Shown in pieces: positions 1 to 5,515 of a DNA stretch of 6,307 bases. The translations under genes and the position numbers were made by a program. This DNA comes from an uncultured Flammeovirgaceae bacterium (GTDB lineage: Bacteria > Bacteroidota > Bacteroidia > Cytophagales > Cyclobacteriaceae). The notes under the pieces were generated by a model, which was not told the DNA's origin, did not search any database, and saw only the letters and a program-made list of their open reading frames with translations. The stretch is from positions 1 to 6,307 of the forward strand of contig CAMPJM010000247.1 of NCBI GenBank assembly GCA_946886805.1, read 5' to 3'. The first letter of the stretch is position 1. Every line of letters begins with the position of its first letter.

Positions 1-1
1 A

Positions 2-874
2 GTTGTGGAAATGACAAGAAATCTGTCGGAGCTTAAGCTTGAAAAAAACAGGGACCGGACTTTTGCATTAATTTTGACAATGAATCCGTTTTCAAGAAAA
101 CCCTTTGGTGATGCTGATCCTGAGGAAACCCCTCCACGCAAACCCAACGTTCTGCCGGAATATACACTGGATTTGATTCCCTATGATGAATTGGGAGGCG
201 GAGAAATAGGGCTGTTTCACATTAACCTCGGGCTTTTGGTTTTCATTGATGGGAACTTCTCGGTAGCCACAGATTATATTCCACCCTGTACTTCAATAGC
301 GTCTTCTCCCATGCTGTTGGGATATTATGAGCAAATGCAAGCTTCTTTGATCAAGCTTGAAGGGAATGTTACTAAAATCGTGCAGAAGGTAAGGGGAAAA
401 CAACAGGAAAATAAACTTGCACAATCCATAAGTGGCATTTCGGAAAATATTTTGACTTATTTAAGTCATCAGCTTCCTGCTATCTCTTTGTATTTGCAAC
501 ATAAAGCACCGATTTATTTTATTGAGAAAATTATTGTTCTATCAAAAATCACGCATAACAGTATAGAAACCTGGCAGGGGAGTGGCAAAGAAGAGCTGCT
601 CAATTACCTAACTGATTGGTGTGATCTGAACCAGGGGAAGCTGGATAAAACCTTGGCTGAACTTGCAGTTTTGAAATATCAACATCATAATGCTGCAATT
701 GCTTTCAAAAAAGCGGATAATTTTCTGGAAATTGTTAGTCCCTTGTTTAAAACATTGGCCGACCTGGATTATATAGGGAAGAAAATTGATACCAATCTTT
801 TTGTCACCGAAGAGGTGTCGGTAAGTGAATCTGAAGAAAAAAAGCCATTATTGAAAGGGTGGTTCAGCAAATAA
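2..874 (+). CDS. tssK: Type VI secretion baseplate subunit TssK, C-terminal part (5' end outside window)
   Basis: TssK joins the T6SS baseplate wedge (TssEFG) to the envelope complex and acts on the cytoplasmic side. Seen: the frame is open from the first base. The GTG at 5 and ATG at 11 have no leader and lie inside coding-like sequence, so the true start is probably upstream. About 91 residues in is the strand-turn YIPPC followed by SIASSPML, the family hallmark closing the shoulder domain. A long helical stretch (about 102-250) resembling the neck follows, ending in an acidic/basic tail (SEEKKPLLKGWF). Canonical proteobacterial TssK is about 440-450 aa with some 270 residues after this motif; here only about 195 follow, so the membrane-docking head seems reduced. 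That fits a system lacking TssJLM. tssO begins 63 bp downstream. Assignment is by motif and neighbour. Confidence 0.8.
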   Translation, partial: VVEMTRNLSELKLEKNRDRTFALILTMNPFSRKPFGDADPEETPPRKPNVLPEYTLDLIPYDELGGGEIGLFHINLGLLVFIDGNFSVATDYIPPCTSIASSPMLLGYYEQMQASLIKLEGNVTKIVQKVRGKQQENKLAQSISGISENILTYLSHQLPAISLYLQHKAPIYFIEKIIVLSKITHNSIETWQGSGKEELLNYLTDWCDLNQGKLDKTLAELAVLKYQHHNAAIAFKKADNFLEIVSPLFKTLADLDYIGKKIDTNLFVTEEVSVSESEEKKPLLKGWFSK

Positions 875-937
875 CCTTTGCAATTTTTAAGCAGCTAGAA
901 AAAGTATATATCTCACAATTAAGATTAATAGAATTAA

Positions 938-1450
938 ATGAAACCGCAGAATCATAAAGAGAGAAATATAGCATTTTTAAAATTTATATTGCTTTTTACC
1001 ATCACCTGTAGTATTATAGTGATGGCTGTTTTTTTTGGCACCCGACTGCCAGTAGAAGAAAACGCCTATTTAAGGGATAAAATGAAAAACATGCAGGATA
1101 TGTTGCATGCTGAAAGAAGATTTGCTGTAAAAATGGAAGATGTGAAATCTCTGTTGGATTCCATGGACCTTCCCAATGTAAATCCAGACTTTATGCAGCA
1201 GCTTATCAGTGCAGAACTGGCAGATATCCAAAGTGAAGTGCCGGTAAATGACAGCTCTTACCGTAAAGATATGTATAGCAACATTTTGCAAACCTACCTC
1301 GAACTAAAAACGGCTAAACACTCCCTTATTAAAATGCAGGATGTGGAAATGAGCATGGAAGAATACAGTAAATTGGTGGACCAGTATAGCGAAGAATTGA
1401 AGCAGGCACAGCGTGATTTGGATATTTGCAGGCAACTTAGCAGAAATTGA
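938..1450 (+). CDS. tssO: Type VI secretion transmembrane protein TssO (Bacteroidota subtype iii)
   Basis: TssO is an inner-membrane component specific to the Bacteroidota T6SS (subtype iii). There, TssN/O/P/Q/R-type proteins replace the TssJLM envelope complex. Seen: 170 aa, a short basic cytoplasmic N-terminus (MKPQNHKER), one hydrophobic helix at about residues 12-33 ending VFFGTRLP, then a charged periplasmic part. Helical, coiled-coil-prone stretches lie at about 40-75 and 110-165, with polar residues between. The KERN-AFLKF-LLF and VFFGTRLPVEEN-LR pattern around the helix is what I recognise as the family signature. The ATG at 938 places the helix correctly and is the only sensible start. 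No strong Shine-Dalgarno is present, as is usual in this phylum. Probably cotranscribed with tssK upstream and the TraN-like gene 28 bp downstream. The related TssP is the main alternative. Confidence 0.78.
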   Translation: MKPQNHKERNIAFLKFILLFTITCSIIVMAVFFGTRLPVEENAYLRDKMKNMQDMLHAERRFAVKMEDVKSLLDSMDLPNVNPDFMQQLISAELADIQSEVPVNDSSYRKDMYSNILQTYLELKTAKHSLIKMQDVEMSMEEYSKLVDQYSEELKQAQRDLDICRQLSRN

Positions 1451-1478
1451 TAGAAATCATTGAAAATTAATTGTGGAT

Positions 1479-2417
1479 ATGGAAAAGAATTTGGAAAGCA
1501 TAAACAGTAAAAGTTTAGCAGTTTTTTTACTAATAATAGCTTTAGCTGTTTTTAATAAAAGTGTGGCACAGGAGCTAATTCCTTTGGAGGTTAGTCAGCA
1601 TAAAGCGGTACACTTAATGTTTCCGGGAAATGTTAAATATTGTGCTTCAGGAAGCGAAAATGTGGGCTACGAAGTCACTGATAATATTGTAAAACTCATC
1701 GCAAAGAAGCAGGGTTTTCCAGAGACAAATCTTACTGTGATTACGGAGGGGGATGTGATTTTCAGCTTTCTCTTAATTTTTAATAAAGATCCGCGAAAAC
1801 TTAACCTGATAGTAGAAGAGAAAAGAGGCAAATTTATTGATGGTAAAGTCCCTGATGACCTTTCCGTATCCACCACAACCTTACCTGCCGGGAGCACGAA
1901 AGATATTAAATTATCAGTTGAAGAAAATGGATCGTCCTTAAATTCACCTTCTAATTCTGACACTGGACCCTTAGAGGAAAAGTTCAATGCGATCTGTATA
2001 GAAATGATTCAGAATGAAAAATCTGTCCCTGTCGCCGACCTTTCCAATAGCGTCGGGTTAGAAATCTATAATATATATGAATATGATGGGCATCACTATT
2101 TTTCGATGTATGCTTATAACGAATCGGAAAAGCCTTTTAAAGTAGATATTGTTAATTTTCAACAAGCCGATAAAAATTGGGCATTCGGAAAGGTTTATAG
2201 AGAAGGGCTGAAGAAGCCTGTTTACGTGTTTAACGAGAAGGATGTATTCAATGTGAACGGCAAACATCATATTGTTTATGTTTTTGAAAAATTAAATATT
2301 GAAGAAGACAAAAAGTTTTTAATTGAAATGGGTGCAGAGGATGGAAAGAGAATGCTTTCTTTGGAAGTTCCAGAAAAATATATCAATGAAGCACCGGTTT
2401 TTAAAGAGGTGAAATAG
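1479..2417 (+). CDS. TraN-like (DUF4138) periplasmic protein in the T6SS operon
   Basis: Resembles the Bacteroides conjugative-transposon TraN family (DUF4138), exported proteins of a trans-envelope transfer apparatus. Seen (312 aa from ATG 1479): signal peptide with hydrophobic core about residues 12-26 and plausible cleavage after SVA/Q near residue 30. The N-terminal family domain (about 34-115) has the block PLEVS-HKAVHLMFP-NVKY, then GSENVGYEV and ETNLTVITEG. A Ser/Thr/Gly-rich linker spans about 125-168. A C-terminal beta-rich domain (about 190-298) has LEIYNIYEYDGHHYF and KKFLIEMGAEDGKRMLSLEV. A GTG six bases earlier (1473) also fits; ATG is preferred. It begins 28 bp after tssO, so its likely job is in the T6SS envelope complex, perhaps in the TssP slot, rather than conjugation. 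No other tra gene is visible here. Family call is good; role is inferred. Confidence 0.75.
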   Translation: MEKNLESINSKSLAVFLLIIALAVFNKSVAQELIPLEVSQHKAVHLMFPGNVKYCASGSENVGYEVTDNIVKLIAKKQGFPETNLTVITEGDVIFSFLLIFNKDPRKLNLIVEEKRGKFIDGKVPDDLSVSTTTLPAGSTKDIKLSVEENGSSLNSPSNSDTGPLEEKFNAICIEMIQNEKSVPVADLSNSVGLEIYNIYEYDGHHYFSMYAYNESEKPFKVDIVNFQQADKNWAFGKVYREGLKKPVYVFNEKDVFNVNGKHHIVYVFEKLNIEEDKKFLIEMGAEDGKRMLSLEVPEKYINEAPVFKEVK

Positions 2418-2537
2418 GAAACTTTTTCGAAGCCCTGCAAACATTTTATTGGATAGTTTTCAGAGCTTGTTTTTTGAAAATAAATTCCTGTTGTGAGTCC
2501 CCCATTATGACGGATTACTGTCGCACTGTTTTTGCCA

Positions 2538-2577
2538 ACTTCTCCTAATTGATTGTGTCACACGAAGTAGGAGTAGT
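2538..2577 (+). promoter_or_regulatory. Dyad that could mask the ribosome binding site of the HEFAH membrane gene
   Basis: ACTTCTCCTA (2538-2547) is complementary to TAGGAGTAGT (2568-2577) except for one position, with a 20-nt loop between. The 3' arm contains AGGAG, four bases before ATG 2578, so a folded leader would cover the ribosome binding site. A clear Shine-Dalgarno is unusual in this phylum. A regulatory role is inference; this may be a chance dyad. Confidence 0.3.
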
Positions 2578-3125
2578 ATGAACCAAGATAAAATAAACTG
2601 GAATTACGGGATCGCAGTCCTTTTAGCGGTTTTCTTTACCTGGATTGTCCATGAATTTGCACATTGGGTAACGGGGGAGCTTTTGGCTTATAAAATGATT
2701 ATGACCTTGAATGGCACGTATCCAGCTAGTGGGATATTTGATGAAGCCTCCCATGCATTGATCATTAGCACAGCCGGACCGATCATTACCATTGTTCAAG
2801 CAATAGTTGTTTTGCTATTTTTAAGGTAAAAGGTTGGTGTAAATATTTATATCCTTTTTTATTTACGCCTTTTTATATGCGTCTTTTAGCTGGGCTGATG
2901 AATTTTATAAATCTAAACGATGAAGGCAGAATAGGGGAACCGATTGGGATTGTCGTTTTCACATTACCCCTATTGGTTTCGGGCATCCTATTTTACATGG
3001 TTTACAAAACCTCTGCTAGATATAATATTGATTGGAAGTTTCAAGCGATTACAACAATAATGGTGATGGTATTTAGTTCAGCCTTGATTCTCACTGACCA
3101 ATTTTTGAAAGTGAGAATATTGTGA
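2578..3125 (+). pseudogene. Small membrane protein with HEFAH (M50-like) motif, split by a one-base frameshift
   Basis: No named family recognised with certainty. The first part (83 codons, stop at 2827-2829) has a hydrophobic helix (about residues 11-28) carrying HEFAHW at 25-30, the HExxH zinc signature placed within a membrane helix as in M50 site-2-type proteases. A second hydrophobic helix follows at about 62-82 (STAGPIITIVQ). The next frame (-1) is open from at least 2820 and continues KGWCKY-LYPFLFTPFYMRLLAGLMNFINLNDEGR, with two more helices, to a stop at 3123-3125. Joined, the product would be about 182 aa with HExxH near the start and an N-LNDEGR segment where M50 enzymes often have a second metal-ligand region. 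The break lies near the T run 2818-2822 or A run 2828-2831, where one lost base would restore the frame. It could be a true pseudogene, a sequencing error or programmed frameshifting. Proteolytic activity is not established. Confidence 0.6.
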
Positions 3126-3190
3126 ATACCCTATGAATTGCGGATTTGAAGAGGAGATTGCTCACTTTTCATCCCCATTTTAAATATTAG

Positions 3191-3254
3191 GTAACGCTTA
3201 CATGATCATTTTTAAGATCATTTCCCGAAAAAAAATTGCTTGTTAATTTTTCGG
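3191..3254. promoter_or_regulatory. Three stacked dyads upstream of ada; possible operator and/or terminator
   Basis: In order: GTAA-CGC-TTAC (3191-3201), an 11-bp operator-like palindrome; ATGATC (3202-3207) with GATCAT (3216-3221); and CCGAAAAA (3225-3232) pairing with TTTTTCGG (3247-3254), an 8-bp stem with a possible two-pair extension after an A bulge. They abut one another and end 23 bp before the -7 box at 3278. The third could instead help terminate the upstream gene, though no clean U-tract follows. Which protein, if any, binds is unknown. Confidence 0.35.
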
Positions 3255-3277
3255 TAGCACTTTATCTCCTACATATA

Positions 3278-3285
3278 TAGCTTTG
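3278..3285 (+). promoter_or_regulatory. Bacteroidota-type -7 promoter box (TAGCTTTG) for ada
   Basis: TAGCTTTG is an exact match to the Bacteroidota primary sigma -7 consensus TAnnTTTG. No good -33 TTTG is found at the usual spacing (nearest is a T-rich run ending TCGG at 3247-3254), as expected for a promoter that needs an activator such as methylated Ada. Transcription would begin around 3290-3295. That leaves almost no leader for a start at 3293 but about 48 nt for the ATG at 3341. Confidence 0.5.
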
Positions 3286-3340
3286 TTAAAAAATGATTAT
3301 CGTTTTAAATAAAATTAAAGATGAACGTAAATCTGTAACT

Positions 3341-4402
3341 ATGCTAACATTTGAAGAGAAATACAAAGCCATCGTTAATAAAGACCCATCTTTTGAGGGA
3401 GTATTCATAACTGCAGTAAAATCTACAGGAATTTTTTGCAGACCGGTCTGTACGGCCCGAAAACCCAAACCTGAAAATGTGGTTTTTTATGACTCCGTAA
3501 AAGATGCTATCCTGAATGGCTACAGGCCCTGCAAAGTCTGTAAGCCTTTGGAACATATGGCTGTGATTCCTGCCGACATTAAAAGGCTTTTGGAGGAGTT
3601 GCATTCCATGCCATTTAATAAGATCAAGGATTACCAATTGAGAGAAAAAGGTTTTGAACCAAGCCATTTAAGAAGATGGTTTAAAAAGAATTTTAACATG
3701 ACTTTTCATGGCTATCAAAGGATGTTGAGGATAAATGGCGCCTATAAAAAAATAATGGTAGGCGATGCCGTAACCAGTGCCGCTTTTGAAAGTGGATATG
3801 AATCTTTAAGCGGTTTTAATGGCGGGTACACTTCTATATTTGGGAACGCACCCTCTAAATCCAGGGAGCAGTCGGTCATTAACATTATAAGATTTACTAC
3901 CCCTTTAGGCCCAATGTTTGCCTGTGCGACTTCCGAAGGAATATGTTTGGTAGAATTTACCGATAGGAAAGCCTTGGAAACAGAATTTAAACAGTTGTGC
4001 AAGCTTTTAAACGCTGTAATTCTGCCCGGCTCTAATCCACATCTTGATCAACTTCAAATCGAGATGCAAGAGTATTTTGCCGGGACGAGAAAACAATTTG
4101 AAGTACAGCTTCACACTCCAGGAACGCTCTTTCAGCGGAGCGTGTGGAATATTTTAAGAGGGATCCCTTATGGAGAAACCCGTTCATACAAGCAACAGGC
4201 AATAGCATTGCAGAACTTAAAAGCAATAAGGGCGGTAGCTTCTGCCAATGGGCATAACAGGATTTCAATAATTATTCCTTGTCATAGGGTTATTGGTGAA
4301 GACGGCAGCTTAACGGGTTATGGAGGAGGTTTACCGCGTAAAAGATGGCTGATCGACTTCGAGCTAAAAAATGCACAGAATTCATTAGAAGATAAAAATT
4401 AG
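3341..4402 (+). CDS. ada: Ada: methyl-phosphotriester/O6-methylguanine-DNA methyltransferase and transcriptional activator
   Basis: Repairs alkylated DNA by irreversible methyl transfer to its own cysteines and, once methylated, activates adaptive-response genes including its own. Seen (353 aa from ATG 3341): N-terminal zinc domain with four cysteines in FCRPVCTARKP and YRPCKVCKP (residues 33, 37, 64, 67). By family knowledge the first accepts the phosphotriester methyl. An AraC-type helix-turn-helix region follows (about 78-174: LRRWFKKNFNMTFHGYQR, then SAAFESGYESLSGF). The C-terminal methyltransferase domain (about 180-345) has IIIPCHRVIGEDGSLTGYGGG, acceptor cysteine 314. An in-frame ATG at 3293 would add 16 residues. 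I prefer 3341: the product then matches the usual length (E. coli Ada 354 aa), and a -7 box at 3278-3285 puts 3293 about at the transcript start. All key residues are present. It converges on the nucleotidyltransferase gene. Confidence 0.96.
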   Translation: MLTFEEKYKAIVNKDPSFEGVFITAVKSTGIFCRPVCTARKPKPENVVFYDSVKDAILNGYRPCKVCKPLEHMAVIPADIKRLLEELHSMPFNKIKDYQLREKGFEPSHLRRWFKKNFNMTFHGYQRMLRINGAYKKIMVGDAVTSAAFESGYESLSGFNGGYTSIFGNAPSKSREQSVINIIRFTTPLGPMFACATSEGICLVEFTDRKALETEFKQLCKLLNAVILPGSNPHLDQLQIEMQEYFAGTRKQFEVQLHTPGTLFQRSVWNILRGIPYGETRSYKQQAIALQNLKAIRAVASANGHNRISIIIPCHRVIGEDGSLTGYGGGLPRKRWLIDFELKNAQNSLEDKN

Positions 4403-5115
4403 GGAAATAGCCTAGAGGCTAATTCAACGGCTTCTGGTTTTCCCACATCTATTAAAAGATCCTTAGAATGGTCATAGCCCATAATGAGTTCCTCTTTGCA
4501 AAGCTTAAGATAAACCTCCACAATAGAGAATTTGCCTTCTTGATCTATTTTCTCAAAAATCGCTGGTTCTAAAATGTGGATGCCACTAAAAGCTTTCATC
4601 GTGAGGTTTTCTCGCTCTACCATAATCCGCTCTTCCCCGGTTTTGAGGTTTTTCCAACCACAAAGATGATCCAATTTATCGAACAGGAAATAGCGGGAGG
4701 TTTCTCGCTGTGTAACCGCTAAAGTGGCTAAAGCCGTATTTTTTTTATGGAATTTTATTAGCTCCGTAATGTTTAAATTTGTGAGGATATCAACGTTCAT
4801 CACCAGAAAAGGGAGATCTCCCTGCAAATATTTGGAGGCTTTTTTCAAACCACCTCCTGTTTCCAGAAGGGTATCTGATTCGTCTGAGATCGTAATTTTA
4901 ATGTTGAAGAAGTGATGCTTCTCAAGAAATTGAATTATCTGATCAGGATAATGATGAACATTTATGATAATTTCTGTGAACCCATATGATTTTAAATACG
5001 CTATATTCCTTTGCAATAAAGATTTGCCGTTCACTTCAGCTAATGCTTTGGGGTGATTCTCTGTAAATGGTTTTAATCTAGTGCCTAAACCGGCTGCAAA
5101 AATCATTGCTTTCAT
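4399..5115 (-). CDS. Sugar-1-phosphate nucleotidyltransferase, MurU/GlmU-N-like
   Basis: Transfers a nucleotidyl group from an NTP to a sugar 1-phosphate in the cytoplasm. Seen (238 aa): N-terminal signature AAGLGTRLKPFTENHPKAL (7-25) with the GxGTRL phosphate loop and PKAL lysine; LLETGGGLKKA (83-93), the base/sugar-binding loop; NVDIL (107-111) with a metal-binding aspartate at 109; FSGIHIL (177-182); and IDVGKPE (222-228) with the second aspartate. Length and the absence of a C-terminal left-handed beta-helix match MurU (N-acetylmuramate-1-phosphate uridylyltransferase) and hexose-1-P enzymes rather than full GlmU. Upstream on the same strand is an APH-type sugar kinase fused to RapZ-C, recalling the AmgK-MurU pair of amino-sugar recycling; this favours a MurU-type role. 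Substrate cannot be read from sequence. The stop codon overlaps that of ada on the opposite strand. Confidence 0.9.
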   Translation of the reverse strand: MKAMIFAAGLGTRLKPFTENHPKALAEVNGKSLLQRNIAYLKSYGFTEIIINVHHYPDQIIQFLEKHHFFNIKITISDESDTLLETGGGLKKASKYLQGDLPFLVMNVDILTNLNITELIKFHKKNTALATLAVTQRETSRYFLFDKLDHLCGWKNLKTGEERIMVERENLTMKAFSGIHILEPAIFEKIDQEGKFSIVEVYLKLCKEELIMGYDHSKDLLIDVGKPEAVELASRLFP

Positions 5116-5118
5116 AAA

Positions 5119-5175
5119 TAGGTGTTGGGTATTGGGTATATAGGTGTTGGGTATTAGGTATTAGGTAATAGATAC
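5119..5175. repeat. Heptamer-periodic repeat tract, consensus TRGGTAT
   Basis: Nearly continuous 7-nt units: TAGGTGT, TGGGTAT, TGGGTAT, one extra A, then TAGGTGT, TGGGTAT, TAGGTAT, TAGGTAA, TAGATAC. A 14-nt stretch (5119-5132) recurs exactly at 5141-5154. It begins 4 bp before the start codon of the nucleotidyltransferase, so it would lie in that gene's leader. Confidence 0.75.
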
Positions 5176-5214
5176 TCTTTAAACTTTCGACTTTCAAATA
5201 AAATCGCAATAAAT

Positions 5215-5267
5215 CTAATACCCAAAACCCAACCTCTAAAACCTTAAATCTTGAACTTTAAACTTTC
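5215..5267. repeat. Inverted heptamer units (ATACCCA) followed by AACTTTG-type heptamers
   Basis: ATACCCA, AAACCCA and ACCTCTA (5218-5238) are the near reverse complement of the TRGGTAT units at 5119-5139, giving a roughly 21-nt imperfect inverted repeat with a loop near 80 nt. From 5240 the sequence changes to AACCTTA, AATCTTG, AACTTTA, AACTTTC. Two related units (AACTTTC, GACTTTC) lie at 5182-5195, between the arms. Confidence 0.65.
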
Positions 5268-5276
5268 AAAACAGAA

Positions 5277-5350
5277 CGCACCTACGGAGCGTATTTCCTG
5301 TTATTTATATCTTTCTATAAACAGGTTGCCCCGCTGAGCCTGGAGTGCCG
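5277..5350. repeat. REP-like hairpin element (CCTACGGAG ... CTATAAACA ... degenerate GC-rich arm)
   Basis: CGCACC-TAC-GGAGCG (5277-5291) forms a stem of five GC pairs with one A-A mismatch and a 3-nt loop. About 24 bp on is CTATAAACA (5315-5323), then a second GC-rich segment (5327-5350, GCCCCGCTGAG...GGAGTGCC) that folds only with bulges. The layout resembles a dispersed intergenic repeat I recall from Bacteroidota genomes (CTCCTACGGAG, spacer with CTATAAACA, CTCCGCTGGAG), here partly decayed. It is much more GC-rich than its surroundings. It may act as a terminator or mRNA stabiliser for the upstream kinase-RapZ gene; copy number cannot be judged from one window. Confidence 0.55.
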
Positions 5351-5393
5351 GTAATTTTCCATCACATTAAACAAAATTAGCTCGTTGCCTTGT

Positions 5394-5512
5394 AACCTGC
5401 CACTTTCAATTTTCCACTTTCAACCTTGAACTTTGAACCTTGAACTTTCAACTTTTAACTTTGGAACTTCCTACCTCCATTTACAATCCATAATTCATAA
5501 TTTAAAATTTCT
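5394..5512. repeat. Heptamer tandem tract, consensus AACTTTG (CAAAGTT on the minus strand)
   Basis: Read in steps of seven from 5394: AACCTGC, CACTTTC, AATTTTC, CACTTTC, AACCTTG, AACTTTG, AACCTTG, AACTTTC, AACTTTT, AACTTTG, GAACTTC, so 11 units without a phase slip to 5470. Weaker units continue in phase (CTACCTC, CATTTAC, AATCCAT, AATTCAT, AATTTAA) to about 5512, just before the stop of the kinase-RapZ gene. A 7-nt period is incompatible with coding. With the neighbouring repeats it fills most of the 400-bp gap (5116-5515), in which I see no gene. Confidence 0.8.
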
Positions 5513-5515
5513 TTT

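Noticed and set aside
2457..2480. TTTTCA/TGAAAA dyad as terminator after the TraN-like gene
   Set aside because: It is only a 6-bp, AT-rich stem with no GC core and no proper U-tract.
2877..3125. Independent 82-aa membrane protein starting at ATG 2877
   Set aside because: The same frame is open upstream to at least 2820 and continues the hydrophobic protein begun at 2578, so it is better seen as the second half of one broken gene.
3293..3340. Upstream in-frame ATG giving a 369-residue Ada with 16 extra N-terminal residues
   Set aside because: It sits at the predicted transcription start, and the extra residues are not Ada-like; starting at 3341 gives the normal family length.
3344..4268. 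Minus-strand open frames of about 78-107 codons beneath ada
   Set aside because: They are antisense to a clearly conserved gene, show no recognisable motifs and fit the shadow-frame pattern.
5372..5379. TAATTTTG (minus strand) as a -7 promoter box for the nucleotidyltransferase
   Set aside because: It matches TAnnTTTG, but the nearest TTG-type upstream element is about 27 bp away and the leader would exceed 250 nt; it could easily occur by chance in AT-rich DNA.
5119..5512. CRISPR array or tandem attachment site
   Set aside because: The repeats are 7-nt degenerate units with no unique spacers and no cas or integrase genes nearby.
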